This document shows positions 20,917-31,730 of a stretch of 64,000 nucleotides of DNA, one piece after another. The notes below the pieces were generated by a model. It saw nothing but the letters and a program-made list of their open reading frames with translations, was not told the origin of the DNA and made no database searches. The position numbers and the translations under genes are program-made. This DNA is from Eucommia ulmoides (Eukaryota; Streptophyta; Magnoliopsida; Garryales; Eucommiaceae): positions 9,557,726 through 9,621,725 of the forward strand of contig CM028327.1 in NCBI GenBank assembly GCA_016647705.1, given 5' to 3'. How positions within the stretch are numbered: position 1 is the stretch's first letter; each line of letters starts with the position of its first letter.

Positions 20917-22525
20917 TGGAACGTATTAATTCGGACCACTGCCCGTTGATTCTCCACTCTTCCTATTTTTTCTATAATAGTCGGAAGTTTTTCGATTTCA
21001 ACTGATGTGGACGTTGCATGAGGGATTTCTTGACGTTGTTAAATCTACATGGAAGACTTCTTACCAAAACCCTTTGGTTCTTTTGAGTCTTAACATCAAA
21101 TCGACGAGGGTGGCTCTCAAAGTATGAAATGCTCAAACTTTTGAGAACGTCTTTGTTGATTTAAATTCATGGAAGGATAGGGTGAAAGCTTATGATTCTA
21201 TGCTTCAAATCAACTAGTCCCAAGGTGTATCGGACTTATTAAATCAAGCAATTACGGAATATAATAATCTTCTTAAGAAGGAGGAGGTCTATTGGAAACA
21301 AAAGTCTTGAGAGCATTGGCTAGCAGAGGGAGATAGCAATTCCAAATTCTTTCATACGTCCGTTAAAATGCGTAACTCTTCTCTATGTTTGTTTGTTATT
21401 CTCCATGAAGCTGGAAGTAGCTTGGTTGATCCCAATATGTTTCATGAAGCTGCTATTGAGTTTTTCAAAGATTTATATTCGTTTGCCCAGGTTTCTTACT
21501 TCTACATGGTCTTTGATTCCATCACTCACATTGTTATAAATATGGATAATGCTATGTTATTGGCTCCTTTCTCGGTGGAGGAAATCAAAGATGCACTTTG
21601 GTCCTTTCCCATTGACGGTGCTCCAGGTATGGATTCTCTCTCTTCAAGTTTTTTCCAATCTTCCTAGGATATCATGGGTAAAGATGTTTGGGAAGTCACT
21701 AATTATTTTCTTAAAGGAAATTCTCTTCCTACTGCTCTCTTAAGCACATTATTGGACTTTATTCCGAAGAAGTCTCAACCTTCATCTCTCAAAGATTTTC
21801 GCCCGATCAACTTATGTAATATTTGTTATAAAATCTTTTCTAAGGCGTTATCTACTAGACTGACGTCTCTTCTGCCCAAGTTGATTTCTGGTCAACAACA
21901 CAGTTTTGTTAAAGGCAAGTCTATCGCCGAAACTATCGGGTTAGCCCAAGAACTTGTCAAAGACTTGGGCAAGGATATTCGTGGTCATAATATTATGATT
22001 AAACTCGATATGGCTAAAGCATATGATTAGCTAGAGTGGAAATTTTTAATTGAGGTGCTTAAACGTTATGGTTTCAGCTCGGGATTTATTGTTACTGTTT
22101 CTAGTTGTTTTGACTCGACTTCTTTCTCCGTGGTGTTTCAAAGGGTTTATAAGGGTTGATTTCCTACTTCTAGAGGATTGCGTCAAGGCGACCCTATTTC
22201 GCCTTTATTGTTTATCTTAGCTCAAGAGGTGCTTAGTCGGAATATCTATCGGTCCATAATAGATGGTCGGGTTCAACCTTTTGTTACTAAAAGATGTTGT
22301 CCTCTGGTTTCTCATTTAATATTTGTAGACGATACCCTCATTTTTTGCAACGAGAGTTCTCATAGTATTAGAAACTTAATGAAGGTGCTTGAAAAGTATC
22401 AATTAGCTTCTGGCCAACTGGTGAGTGCTCCGAAAAGTAACTTCTATCTACATCATAACTGTCTAAATGCGCATCGCCTAGCTATTGGTCTTTCAACCGA
22501 CTTTAGCCAAGGTTTTTCAATCACA
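20917..22525 (+). pseudogene. LINE ORF2, endonuclease end and reverse transcriptase, broken
   Basis: The sequence resumes with the endonuclease motif SDHCPLIL. After a degraded linker the RT palm is clear: DFRPINLCNICYKIFSKAL, QHSFVKGKSI, MIKLDMAKAYD, RGLRQGDPISPLLFILAQEV and LIFVDDTLIF (F-x-D-D, with V for the usual A). Stops occur within it, for example in HWLAEGDSNS context upstream, after FFQSS, directly after KAYD, and after FQRVYKG. The thumb and the C-terminal region are missing; similarity ends near 22525 in an AT-rich stretch without a poly(A) tail. Confidence 0.85.
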
Positions 22526-22625
22526 TGTACAAATTTATTTATTTATTTTTTGTTCTTTTTGTTTTTTGATATTGTTGAGATGAAATTATTCAATGTGACA
22601 GTGATGCTACGTGGCAATGATGATG

Positions 22626-23822
22626 TGGTGAGAAAATCATGACAGACAGGTGATTGGTGACGTGGCAATTGATTGTCAAGGTGGTAGAGCATGTGTAAAT
22701 ATTAGACTTGGTGATCATGCCATCCCATCATGCTCACGTGGCATGACTGTCTTATTGAATTATTTCTTGTTGAGATGAGTGTTTTGTTGTTAATTGGGTG
22801 ACTATGCCATGTAATTATGTTGATGTGGCAGACTGTCTCACTGAATAATTTCTCATTGAGATGATTACTTTGTTGTTGGTTGGATGATTTTGCCACCATG
22901 TTATCATGCTGACATGGTAGTCTGTCTCATTATCGTTCAGATGAATATTTTGCTGTTAGCTATGTGACTATGCCACGTCATCATGTTGAAGTGGGAGACA
23001 TTCTCACAGAATAATTTCTCATTGGGATGAATATTTTTATGTTGATTGGGGGGTTATGCCATGTCATCATGCTGATGTGGCATGATTGTTGATTGAGTGA
23101 TTATGCAACGTCAATATGTTGATATGGCAATACCTATCTCATTGGCTCATATCTCGTTGAGATGAGTATTTTGTTGTTGATTGGGTGATTCTGCCACATT
23201 ATCATTGCTAATGTGGCATAGTTGTCACAGTTAATAATTTCTCATTTTGATGTGTACTCTACTGTCATGTCAGTAATATTTGATTGTAATAGGTCTCTTC
23301 GAATACTATAGACGTTCATTTATTTGAGAAATTTATAATATTATTTTATTTTATTTATTTATTTATTAAAGACATTTTACCTTTTTAATTCATTTGCAAA
23401 ATATTTTTTTAAAAATATAATTTTCTATTAGATAGGAATAATTAGTGTATATAAAAATATATTAAATAATTAATAAATAGGTTCCACATGTTTGGAGATT
23501 CCCAACAAAAAACCTCATTTCAATGATTTTTTGGCTTAATAATCCAATATTTTAGGAAAATATAAAAAGTAAAATCCACTATAAAACCTAGGAATCACTT
23601 ATGTTGTGTCAAGCAATGGGTTCCAACTAATTATTCTTTGCTAAATCTAAATTAAATATTTTTTTAATATTATAAATAATATTTATTTTTATGAAAATAA
23701 ATAAAAAGAAGATGCTTTATTTAATGAGGAAGCTATTGATAAATCCCCCCAAATAATTCTTTAATATTTAATTGGAGTAATATTTTAGATTAGATTCAGC
23801 AATAAATTAGAGTAATTAATTA
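22626..23822. repeat. Right copy of the ~1.2 kb direct repeat
   Basis: Matches 1-1220 in the same orientation, starting tggtgagaaaatcatgac. Includes its own ~86-bp minisatellite (22700-23275). Homology ends at attaattaa, after which ordinary flanking DNA begins. The true left edge may lie a little further left (22530-22625), where the partner is outside the window. Confidence 0.8.
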
Positions 23823-24950
23823 AGAGTTTTGAACAATTATCCTTTTATTTTTAGGGGCGTTTATTGAAGGATCCTCGTTTGGACCCAAAACTGTCAAATA
23901 ACCGAATAACCCATTTGGAATATATGGACAAATTTGTCCCTCTAAATATCAGTTGCCTTCCATATTTACGGTCCCAATAATTTTTACAAATATATTCTCC
24001 GAAACTTAAGGATAGTTATTGTAATCGATCAATTTAAAATATTTATTGTAAATCTCCCAATTAATCATTTTATAATTTTATTTTCATCAACAAATTATAC
24101 CGAAATAATCATTTGTTTTTTTAACCTTTAAAATGATATTCTGATCGTGCATTTTGGATTAAAAAAAAATCACGTTTATGTTGAATTCAACACGGTGTAT
24201 TTATTTTAATGGTTGAATCCAACTGTGTTGGATTTAACACATTATGTTAAATATAACATCATATCCTCCATTTGTCTTTCTATTTTTTTTTTAATTTTTT
24301 TTTTGTATCCAACAAAACATGACGATTTTACGTGTATTAAATTCAACGCAAATTTCAAAACCCAATAGTTAAACTTTACTAATAACTAACCATGTTAAAT
24401 TCCACACAAATTATTAAATTGAACACTGTGAATGATTAATTTCAAATTCATAAATAACTTAACGTGGTGAATACAATATAAATTATATATCTTTCATGCA
24501 GAAAATATGATTGAGATGTCATTTGGAAGATTTAAAGTATAGGATCATGGCTGTGTAATTTAATCATGTCAACAAAAAAAAAAACAGAATTATTTTATTG
24601 CGTGATTACTTGAAGAGTTTTTACTATAATTAATTATGGTAAATGTTATTTTTTTTAGAAATAAATATTTCAAGAATATTTTCACTATCTTTCTTTAAGA
24701 TAATTGTTTTATTTGAATTCAACTTAATAAAGAATAATCACATATCAATCCCAAAAATTAGTAGTGGTGGATGTTTTTGCCATGGAAAATCCAAAAAAAT
24801 TTAAAATAAAATTATTATGTTAAAAAAATCAAGTAAACAAGATTATTTGGTTCATTTGTAGTTAATAGATATTGATTAGTAATTTGTATCAAAAAATAAG
24901 TCCCTGCAATTATTTTTCCCTAAAGACAAATTCAATTTACAACATTAAAA
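23823..24950. other. Gene-free AT-rich stretch
   Basis: No coding frame, RNA gene or recognisable repeat. Near 24180-24460 there are several loose variants of gttgaattcaacac and gttggatttaacac, too irregular to call an array. Confidence 0.6.
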
Positions 24951-24954
24951 ACTC

Positions 24955-25135
24955 AAAATTGGTAAGGAGAAGTGTCCTATTTCCTTATCAATTAGAGTTC
25001 GACTCTCCTGGAAAGTATTATAGGTATCAAATCTTGAATTTGATCTTGAATGCATCAGATCAATATGGGAGAGTGCGATCTTAAGATCGTCCAGGGAGGT
25101 GTTTAGTCGAGGTGAGCGTAAACTGAACCGGACAA
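24955..25135 (-). repeat. SINE-like dispersed repeat, minus orientation
   Basis: The complement reads cacctcgactaaacacctcc, gatcttaagatcg, tgatgcattcaagat and gagagtcgaactctaattg. It aligns over ~180 bp with 32880-33075 on the plus strand at perhaps 70-75%. Such short dispersed repeats are common in dicots and look tRNA-derived, but I see no convincing A and B boxes here. Confidence 0.5.
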
Positions 25136-25299
25136 CATCTTACCGTAAAACTTTAAAAAAAAATAAAAAATAAAAAATTCAAAATTGAGATTCTGCATGT
25201 CCATCAAAATAAAAATTAACATACATGTGGAGAGACAAATTAGAATCTCTTTCTTCCGCCATACCCATGTATGGATAGAATTGGAAGCTACATGCTTTT

Positions 25300-25500
25300 C
25301 TCTCCCCCATATTATCCCTTTTCCCCTTGTGCGTGTGTGAGAGAGAGAGAGGGGGGGAGGGAAGGAAGGGGGGAGAGAGAGAGAGACGCATTATCTTTCC
25401 CCCTCCCCTTGTGTGTGTGTGAGATAGAGAGGGGAGGGGAGAGAGACCCATTATCCCTTTCCCCTTTAGTGTGTGTGTGTGTGAGAGAGAGTGGGGAGTG
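25300..25500. repeat. GT/GA-rich minisatellite, three units of ~65-75 bp
   Basis: Each unit has cattatccctttcccct, a gtgtgtgtgtg tract and a gagagagagg tract. Units start near 25310, 25390 and 25450. Confidence 0.7.
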
Positions 25501-25704
25501 GGCTTGGACTGACAAGAGAAGGAAAGGACTTTGTGTACAGATTATGAAAGGTGGAATTCTTCTAAAATCTTGTATATAGAGGTGTGTGTATATATATATA
25601 AGCCGATAACCATATGCATGCATGCATGCATTACAATTTTAGAAAACGTGTCGATAAGTTCCTTATCCATGGACCATATATATCAATTCAAGCACACGTT
25701 CTTT

Positions 25705-25708
<4 letters not shown>

Positions 25709-25752
<44 letters not shown>
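25709..25752. repeat. (AT)n microsatellite
   Basis: A 44-bp AT tract. Confidence 0.9.
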
Positions 25753-25754
<2 letters not shown>

Positions 25755-25800
25755 ATCCCAATCACTTAAAATAAGTGTCCAAACATTTAGGATATGTTAA

Positions 25801-25965
25801 GGAAGCGTTTGGTTAGTGTTTATGACGCCTATAATTTTCAAATTAAAGTAGAACAAAAAATAAAAAATAAATTAAAAATCAAAATGTCAAAATGTTCTAT
25901 TATTTTTTGAATTATTTTGTTTTAATCCTTTGAAAATCAAAGAACAACGCTATCAAATGACCGCC
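25801..25965. mobile_element. Short MITE candidate (~165 bp)
   Basis: Left end ggaagcgtttggttagtg and the complement of the right end (ggcggtcatttgatagcg) are similar, and the left flank is ttaa. The left terminus matches those of the MITEs at 31731 and 40778. The TSD is not clean, so the PIF/Harbinger assignment is tentative. Confidence 0.4.
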
Positions 25966-26452
25966 TTCCGTTTTTTCATCGATCGATCGATTATTGGACT
26001 ATTTTCAACGTATGACCAAACAAGTACAAATTTGTGCTTCTATGCATAGAGTTGGCTCTAGAACTAAGCCGTCGCTTGAGCTTCCTAAATTTTGAGAATT
26101 GACTCTTATATATATATCATATGTCAAATAAAATAATCTGAATTTTAATTCAATCACTATATAAAGTATTTTTTTTATGATATTTTAATTTTATTGAAAA
26201 AATATTTAAGCATGCAAAATGAAAAATTGAGGTGTAAAATCGAAATAAAACCCAAAGCTTGAACCCCTAATTCATGCGAAATGAAAATGCAAGCTAAAAA
26301 AATTTGTCATTTTGCATCATGTATGGGAAAAAACGTTTCTATTTTAGCAATGGATAAAATTTACTATATCCAACCAAAATTTTGCTAGTTACACACCATT
26401 ATCTAACACTTATCTTCTTGCTTTATTTCCCCTATGTCCATCATCTTATTAT

Positions 26453-26454
<2 letters not shown>

Positions 26455-26492
<38 letters not shown>
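26455..26492. repeat. (AT)n microsatellite
   Basis: A 38-bp AT tract, followed 70-100 bp later by gccacgtgttagtgccacg, a G-box-like pair. Confidence 0.85.
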
Positions 26493-26494
<2 letters not shown>

Positions 26495-26764
26495 TCCATG
26501 CAGAGAAAAAACAAAAAGGTTGACTTTTTATATCCCAAAGACATTGGACAGTTGACAAATGCCACGTGTTAGTGCCACGTTGTTAGTAAGCAAAGGTTGC
26601 TCTTTTGAAAATATCTGAATTACCCATTTTGCCCCTCCTTCCCCCTTCCCTCCATCTCATAGAGATATCAAGCTATCTATTTGTGAGTGAGAGAGGATTC
26701 TCTCTCAACTCTATATCGGATGGATTATCCAATTTGCCACACATTTCCCCGTCATGGTGATATC

Positions 26765-26908
26765 CCGAACTGTCTCACGGCGTTCTGAACCCAACTCACG
26801 TATTGTTCTAATGGGCGAACAATCCAACCCTACCCTTGAAACATATACTACAGTCTCAGGTGGCGAAGAGCCGACATCGAAGTGCCAAACCTTCCCGTCG
26901 ACGTCAAC
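26765..26908 (-). pseudogene. Organellar 23S-type rRNA fragment (NUPT, probably plastid)
   Basis: The complement carries gacgggaaggtttggcac, tcgatgtcggctcttcgcc, gttcgcccatta, gggttcagaacg and cgtgagacagttcgg. These are conserved segments near the peptidyl-transferase end of bacterial-type large-subunit rRNA, in the right order over ~140 bp. The wording (ggctcttcgccacct) fits plastid 23S better than mitochondrial 26S from memory. Relative to a plastid gene it shows mostly C-to-T/G-to-A type changes and small indels, as expected for a methylated nuclear copy. It is not functional. It sits inside the minisatellite. Confidence 0.75.
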
Positions 26909-27241
26909 CATCTACTTTAGAGGCAGGGAAGATCTAGAGAGGAGAGAGAGAACTATCTTCCCTCAAAATTAATGGGGTGAGAGAAGACAATCTCAACCCA
27001 AAATGGGCTAAATTACCCGTTTGCCTCCACATACCCTCCCTCTCATGGTGATATCAAACCAATAGAGAGAGAGAAAACCATCTTAACTCAACATGGGCCA
27101 TATTACCAATTTTGCCCCTCCTTCCCTCCCTCTAATGACACCCAACTATGTATTTTAGAGAGAGAAGACTGTCTCAACTCAAAACGAGATAAAATACCCA
27201 TTTTGCCCCTCATCCCCTAGCTCCCCTCTCGTAGTGATACC

Positions 27242-28029
27242 TGTTGGTGTGTAAAATTGGCGAACAACCAGCAGTATAGTTCGGAAAGACAATTTACGTG
27301 CGAGATTGTTGATGGCGTGGGGGAATGGAGAATCTAGAGCTTCTGATGCCCTGAAGGTGTCCACAATCCGACATGGAATCCTCGAGCCGACCTGAGATCC
27401 TCTTCAGACTTCGAGATGAATGCTTCTCTGGACTCTGTCTCAATCCCCGAGCCGAGCTCCACTCCTTCACTCCAAGTACCTGCACAAAGACACACCGGGG
27501 TTGTGCTCGGTGAAGTCTCTCCGACGTGAGAGTAAGTATCCAGAGGAGAATGGCTAAAAATGCTCTTGTGTTAATAGAGAAGACGTATCGTTGGGCATTG
27601 GATGCCACGATGTATTTATAGGCGCTAGACCCGATTAGCGCCGCGAAATTAGGGAGTTAAACTCGGGTTAATTAACCTAATTCGTTCAGCAGCCAATGAA
27701 CTAGCAGATTAGTGCTCTGATCATCTGGATTGGGCTTTTAGGCCCATCTGCAGAGGCCCATGGGCCGGAGCTTCAAGACGGCCTGGAGAGGCCCTCAAGT
27801 GCGGAGAATTCGAGCGGAGGGTGCTCGAGTTCATCAGTTCGGCTTGGATTCCATTGGCTCGGTTCAGACTCCTTCAGCCCAACAAGACGATTTTTAGTTC
27901 GGCTCAGAGATCTTCAAGGAGAACATGAGGGTTCCTACCGGAGGGAATCCTAGCTCTAAGCCCGACCGTTTTTTCATACTTGGAGCGATATCCTCCACGT
28001 GGTGTATGTGATGAAATTCTCCCACATCA
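27242..28029 (-). mobile_element. Solo LTR, Tat-like family (788 bp), minus
   Basis: Begins tgttggtgt and ends cccacatca, flanked by atacc (27237-27241 and 28030-28034). In the complement it aligns with the LTR at 45771-46564: shared landmarks are the TATA region, taatcatgtttaggccc-like text, gggcttttaggccc and the ccggtgaagtctctccgacg block. No internal region, hence a solo LTR. Confidence 0.8.
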
Positions 28030-28596
28030 ATACCAAATAATCTATTTTAGAGACGGAGGAGAGAAAAGAGAGAGAGAGGACTATCTCAACTCAAAATAGG
28101 CTAAATCTACCTCCCTCTCATGGAGATATCAAACCTCCTATATAGAGAGAGAGACAAGATTAAAAGAACAACTCGGTTCTACAAAAATTCCCGCTATGCA
28201 CGATTTGAGGAAGGTCGGACCAAGTTTATGAACTAAAAAATGGGCTTACCATACCAATAATAATTTTAAAAAACATAACACCAAACAAACCAAGTTTTCA
28301 TTGATTGTAGAATCACCAAATATACAATTTACAAGAACATTTTTGATGTCCTAACATGAGTCTTTCACACACAATTCTCCCCCCTAACATCTCCACACAC
28401 AACATAAAAAATAAAAATAAAAAAAAAATTCAAAGAAACCTTAATCACCAAGCACACAATTTCTGCTACACCTATCCCTTTCTGTTTCTGTTTTCTTTTT
28501 CCTTTCTATTTTGTGTTTCAGTTCCCAGAAACCCAAGAACAGAAACAGAAAAAAACAAACAGAAACAGTAACCAATCACGGCCTTCCTTCCTTTTT

Positions 28597-28914
28597 CTAC
28601 GTATCTCTCACTTCAAACTCGTTGCGATTCTTCACAACGATGTCATACATGTGCATGGATTTGAATCTGGAGAAATCTCTGGGGAGAGAGATTAGGTGTA
28701 CGGTGGATCTTTTGTGGTACTGTAGGAGATCCGGATCATCGTAGTACCTCTCCCATCCCAGGGACAGCAGCTTTCTCTCAAGTATTTCGTAGGATGTAAT
28801 GACTTCGCCGGTCGGAACATGGACCAGTACTTTCCGGCGGGTCTGGCACTCGGCTCCGGCCGGGTTCTCGACCAGCCGGACAACCCCGTTCTTGAAGACC
28901 CAAACGCCTGACAT
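28597..28914 (-). CDS. FPF1-like protein (flowering-promoting factor 1-like), 105 aa
   Basis: An intact single-exon host gene of the plant-specific FPF1/FLP family, small cytosolic/nuclear proteins that influence flowering time, gibberellin response and root or cell elongation in Arabidopsis and rice; their biochemical activity is not settled. The start [18 protein letters not shown] is the family signature, so the ATG at 28912-28914 is chosen; the two codons upstream (TTG AGA) are not used. Other hallmarks are [59 protein letters not shown] and the end [12 protein letters not shown]. Length is close to the usual 100-125 aa, and no stops or indels are seen. It resembles the FLP1-type paralogues ([11 protein letters not shown] without the Ser-rich insert of FPF1). 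A TATA box lies ~90 bp upstream and a CT-rich leader precedes the ATG. Transposons lie close on both sides. Confidence 0.92.
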   Translation of the reverse strand: MSGVWVFKNGVVRLVENPAGAECQTRRKVLVHVPTGEVITSYEILERKLLSLGWERYYDDPDLLQYHKRSTVHLISLPRDFSRFKSMHMYDIVVKNRNEFEVRDT

Positions 28915-28920
28915 TCTCAA

Positions 28921-29012
28921 AAACTTAGAGAGAGAGAGAGAGAGAGAGAGGGAGAAAGAGAGATGATTTGCTTGTTGGGAGAGAGAGGAGAGATGAGTTC
29001 TGTATATATACT
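28921..29012 (-). promoter_or_regulatory. FPF1-like core promoter and CT-rich 5' leader
   Basis: On the minus strand a TATA box (tatatata, about 29003-29010, in tatagtatatataca) is followed after ~30 bases by a likely start site. The leader is CT-rich with an uninterrupted (CT)n tract at about 28928-28952. CT-rich leaders are common in plant genes. Confidence 0.65.
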
Positions 29013-29109
29013 ATACAGGGGGAAGCTGTGGGAGAATTATGGGAATATTAAGGCAAACTACATCAAATACCCCTAAAGTTTTGGGACATTTTCAATTTGA
29101 TACACAAAA

Positions 29110-29497
29110 TATTAGATAGTTGTCCCACATTGATCATTTGAGAGTGACCGAACCACTATGAATCAAGGGAGATGCTTCATTACCACATGATTTTAAATTG
29201 GAATCTCTTATATGTTATCAGAGTCAAGGTTATGTGAATTCATTTCTTACACAGTCAAGGTTATGTAATTTTATTTCTCATTCTCTCATAATGAAATCAT
29301 ACGTGCAAGCTGCAGATTGTACATTTCTCATCATTTTTTTATTATCAAATCATCCATGTAAATCAGAAGTTGTATTTAAGGACGGATGTTAGATTTCTGT
29401 CTCATATCGATTATTTGATAATGTTCAAACCACTATATATGTAAATCAAAGAAATTACTCCAATTGACACAATATGATGATAAGTTAGAATCTCTAA
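29110..29497 (+). mobile_element. TRIM element (terminal-repeat retrotransposon in miniature), ~390 bp
   Basis: Two ~100-110 bp direct terminal repeats (about 29110-29210 and 29387-29497) share tgtcccacattgatcatttg, accgaaccactatg and gttagaatctct with many differences. Next to the first is ttatcagagtcaagg (from 29215), a degenerate initiator-tRNA-Met primer site (consensus tggtatcagagc). Just before the second is a purine-rich ttaaggacgga. There is no coding capacity. Divergence suggests an old copy. It lies ~100 bp upstream of the TATA box of the FPF1-like gene. Confidence 0.6.
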
Positions 29498-29824
29498 AAA
29501 AAACTCTTTTTCATTTCTCTTTTTTATTTTTTCCCGCTTTGGGGTATTTTGATTTGTAATTCTAAATATATTTTTTCAAAATAATATTTTTTAGATTTAT
29601 TCCGTGATTCAAAACCTTGAAAGAATCAGGAATTGAATGAAAATTAATGGATAAGATAATTCAAAATTGAAAAATATAATTCAAATGATGACAAAATTGT
29701 TCAAAGAATCCATTTTCTTTATCCCCACAAAAAAGAAAAAGGAAAAAAAACGAATATATCTTTATATTAAATCGAGAGTTTTCTAGAAAAAAAAAAAAGA
29801 GTAGAGAAAGTGACCCATGCAAAG
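29498..29824. other. Gene-free AT-rich spacer
   Basis: A/T-rich homopolymer runs; nothing recognisable. Confidence 0.6.
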
Positions 29825-30982
29825 TGTTGGTGTCAAAAAATAGCTAACATCTCGAGTTGGTTCGGTCAGAGTACACGTGGACTTTTCTTCTTGAGGTGAA
29901 AGTGATGTGTGCGTGAGGCTAAGATCGGAAATCGATAAACTTTTGTGGCTTTGTGGTGTGAGTCACTTCCATACAATCTGAGCTGGTACCTGCACAAACA
30001 TCCACTGGGGTTGTGCTTGGTGGAGTTCCTCCGACGTGAGAGTAAGAGCTTGGGGGAGAAGACTATAGAGTGCTTCAAATTAAAATGATGAACATTACTT
30101 GCGGCATTGAATACCTGAATATTTATAGGAGAGGAACACAATTAGCGCCACAAGATTAGGGCTCTGAACGTCGTTAATTAAGGTAACTCGACATATGGAC
30201 AATGAGCTGGAGCGTGAGGTGATTAGGCCTTTGGGCCATATCTTTCGACCTATCCAAAAGAGCCCATGGGCTAGCTCAAGTAGTCTAGGAGATTGAGCCC
30301 AGACCCATAGGAGTGATGGAGCCTTCCATGGTGGAGTAGGAGGTCTCTGATCGGAAAGCTATGGTTGGAGAGCTCTAGTCTGATGCCAGTACAGATGTCT
30401 TGGTGGAGAACTCTGGTTTGAGAGCTTTGATCGGCGAGCTCTGGTCGGATGACAATATGGACATCTTGGGGAGAACCTTGGTTGGATGCTAGCACAGACG
30501 TTTTTGTGCAGAACCCTGGTCGAAGAACTCCCATAAGCACTCCTATTGATGATGACCAAGCACAGGTAGTTCGGGAACTCGAGCTCGGGCGATTTGGCTG
30601 ACTTAGTGTTGACAAGCTTGGCCAAATTGGAAGAGTCTCCGCATTAAGGGACTCCGAGAGTTTTGGTCGGAGAACTCTGAGGAGATAGGCGATAGCTTGG
30701 ACAAGATCATGAGGTCGGAGCTTCGGGTCATGAGGTCGGCGCTTGGCCAAGTCATGAAAAGCCACATGAGACTACTATCCTGAGGTTGTAGCTCGACCAG
30801 ATCCTAATGTCGAAGCTCTGCCAAACCTCCACCAATGGGTCTACTTGATCTTCCTTTGTCCTTTGGTCAGAGCACGGCTAGGTCCTAAGGTCGGAGCTCT
30901 ACAAAAACCCCACAGTTGGGTCCACTTATCACGTGGTGCTCGCTGATTAGAGCTCGGTGGTCAGTGAATTTTCCCCACGTCA
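29825..30982 (-). mobile_element. Solo LTR, Tat-like family (1158 bp), minus
   Basis: Begins tgttggtgtc and ends cccacgtca. Flanks are caaag (29820-29824) and caaaa (30983-30987), a 4/5 match. Shares the cctgcacaaac...ggggttgtgc, cctccgacgtgagagtaag and tatttatagg blocks with 27242-28029. It is longer than its relatives, partly through repeated tctgatcgg/gagctctggtcgg-like segments at 30340-30900. Confidence 0.75.
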
Positions 30983-30987
30983 CAAAA

Positions 30988-30989
<2 letters not shown>

Positions 30990-31036
<47 letters not shown>
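30990..31036. repeat. (AT)n microsatellite
   Basis: AT tract starting a few bases after the solo LTR. Confidence 0.9.
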
Positions 31037-31039
31037 GTA

Positions 31040-31730
31040 TGTACTTTTCATGTTGGTAGATTAAAGAGCATTTTTTGTGACTTACAATAATATTTAGCAT
31101 TATTTTTGGTTTATTTATATAATTCAGAGTTTTTCCATGCCTAAATAACAGTTTTGAAAACATTAACTAATTAATTTTGTTATTAAAAATATTATTTATT
31201 CATTAATTAAATTTATTCATTTTTTAATTTAAAAATAGTTACTTTTGGTTGGAAAAAGTAAGGAATTTTAGTAAACCGTCCACAAAATTAAAATTTTAGT
31301 TCATGCAGTCCACACGTTAAAACAATTTTTCCAGAAATACAATATTATTATAATACATATAAGTTACTGTAAGTTTTTTATGTAAATGTATTAACTTTTA
31401 TAACGTACAACGATTTTTGGACTTTTGACAGTAATTTTGAATTCTTGAAAAAATTATTATTGTGTGTGCACTATATGGAGTTAAACTGTTAATTTCGTAA
31501 ACTGTTCATAAAAAATCTCAAAAAATAGTTATACACTGTCTCAAAAAGTTAAGGTGAAAAATAATCGATTTAGAAAAAATTCACAAAAAAAAATAAAAAT
31601 AAAATAAAATTGCCAAACAATTTCATTCCTTCATTTATGTCAAGATAAATCTGAGCCTTTGATTAAAAGACATTTTTTTAAAATATTTTACATATTTTTC
31701 TTGTTGTTTTTACTAAATTCAAATAATTAA
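31040..31730. other. Gene-free AT-rich stretch
   Basis: No coding or repeat signal I can support. Confidence 0.6.

Larger units (their letters stand above)
1221..22525 (+). mobile_element. L1-type plant LINE, 3'-truncated and interrupted by two LTR insertions
   Basis: Three collinear plus-strand pieces (1221-2893, 5569-6212 and 20917-22525) read in order as a plant L1-clade LINE: 5' leader, ORF1 with DUF4283 and a zinc knuckle, then ORF2 with apurinic endonuclease and reverse transcriptase. Net LINE sequence is about 3.9 kb. The 3' part of ORF2 (thumb, RNase H/zf-RVT region), the 3' UTR and a poly(A) tail are absent: similarity ends at about 22525 shortly after the RT palm motifs. Multiple in-frame stops show that it is dead. 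The interruptions are a solo LTR at 2894-5563 and an inverted LTR-element dimer at 6213-20911, both with target duplications made from LINE sequence. Confidence 0.85.
26615..28165. repeat. ~100-bp minisatellite, interrupted by an organellar fragment and a solo LTR
   Basis: Five or six degenerate units share ttttgcccctccttccctcc, ctctcatggtgatatcaaacc, attttagagagagag and ctatctcaactcaaaat. Units are seen near 26620, 26700-26765, 26910-27050, 27060-27130, 27170-27240 plus 28030-28080, and 28080-28165. Taking out the insertions at 26765-26908 and 27242-28029 restores unit continuity. Confidence 0.7.

Noticed and set aside
25312-25623. Frames on both strands in the GT/GA-rich region
   Set aside because: Translations of simple repeats (SLSLSHTHT-type peptides).
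26711-26911. 66-codon frame on the minus strand
   Set aside because: It overlaps the organellar rRNA fragment; the similarity is to RNA, not protein.
28165-28240. Possible SINE remnant (gaggaaggtcggaccaagtt)
   Set aside because: Only ~40 bp resembles SINE text; boundaries cannot be set.
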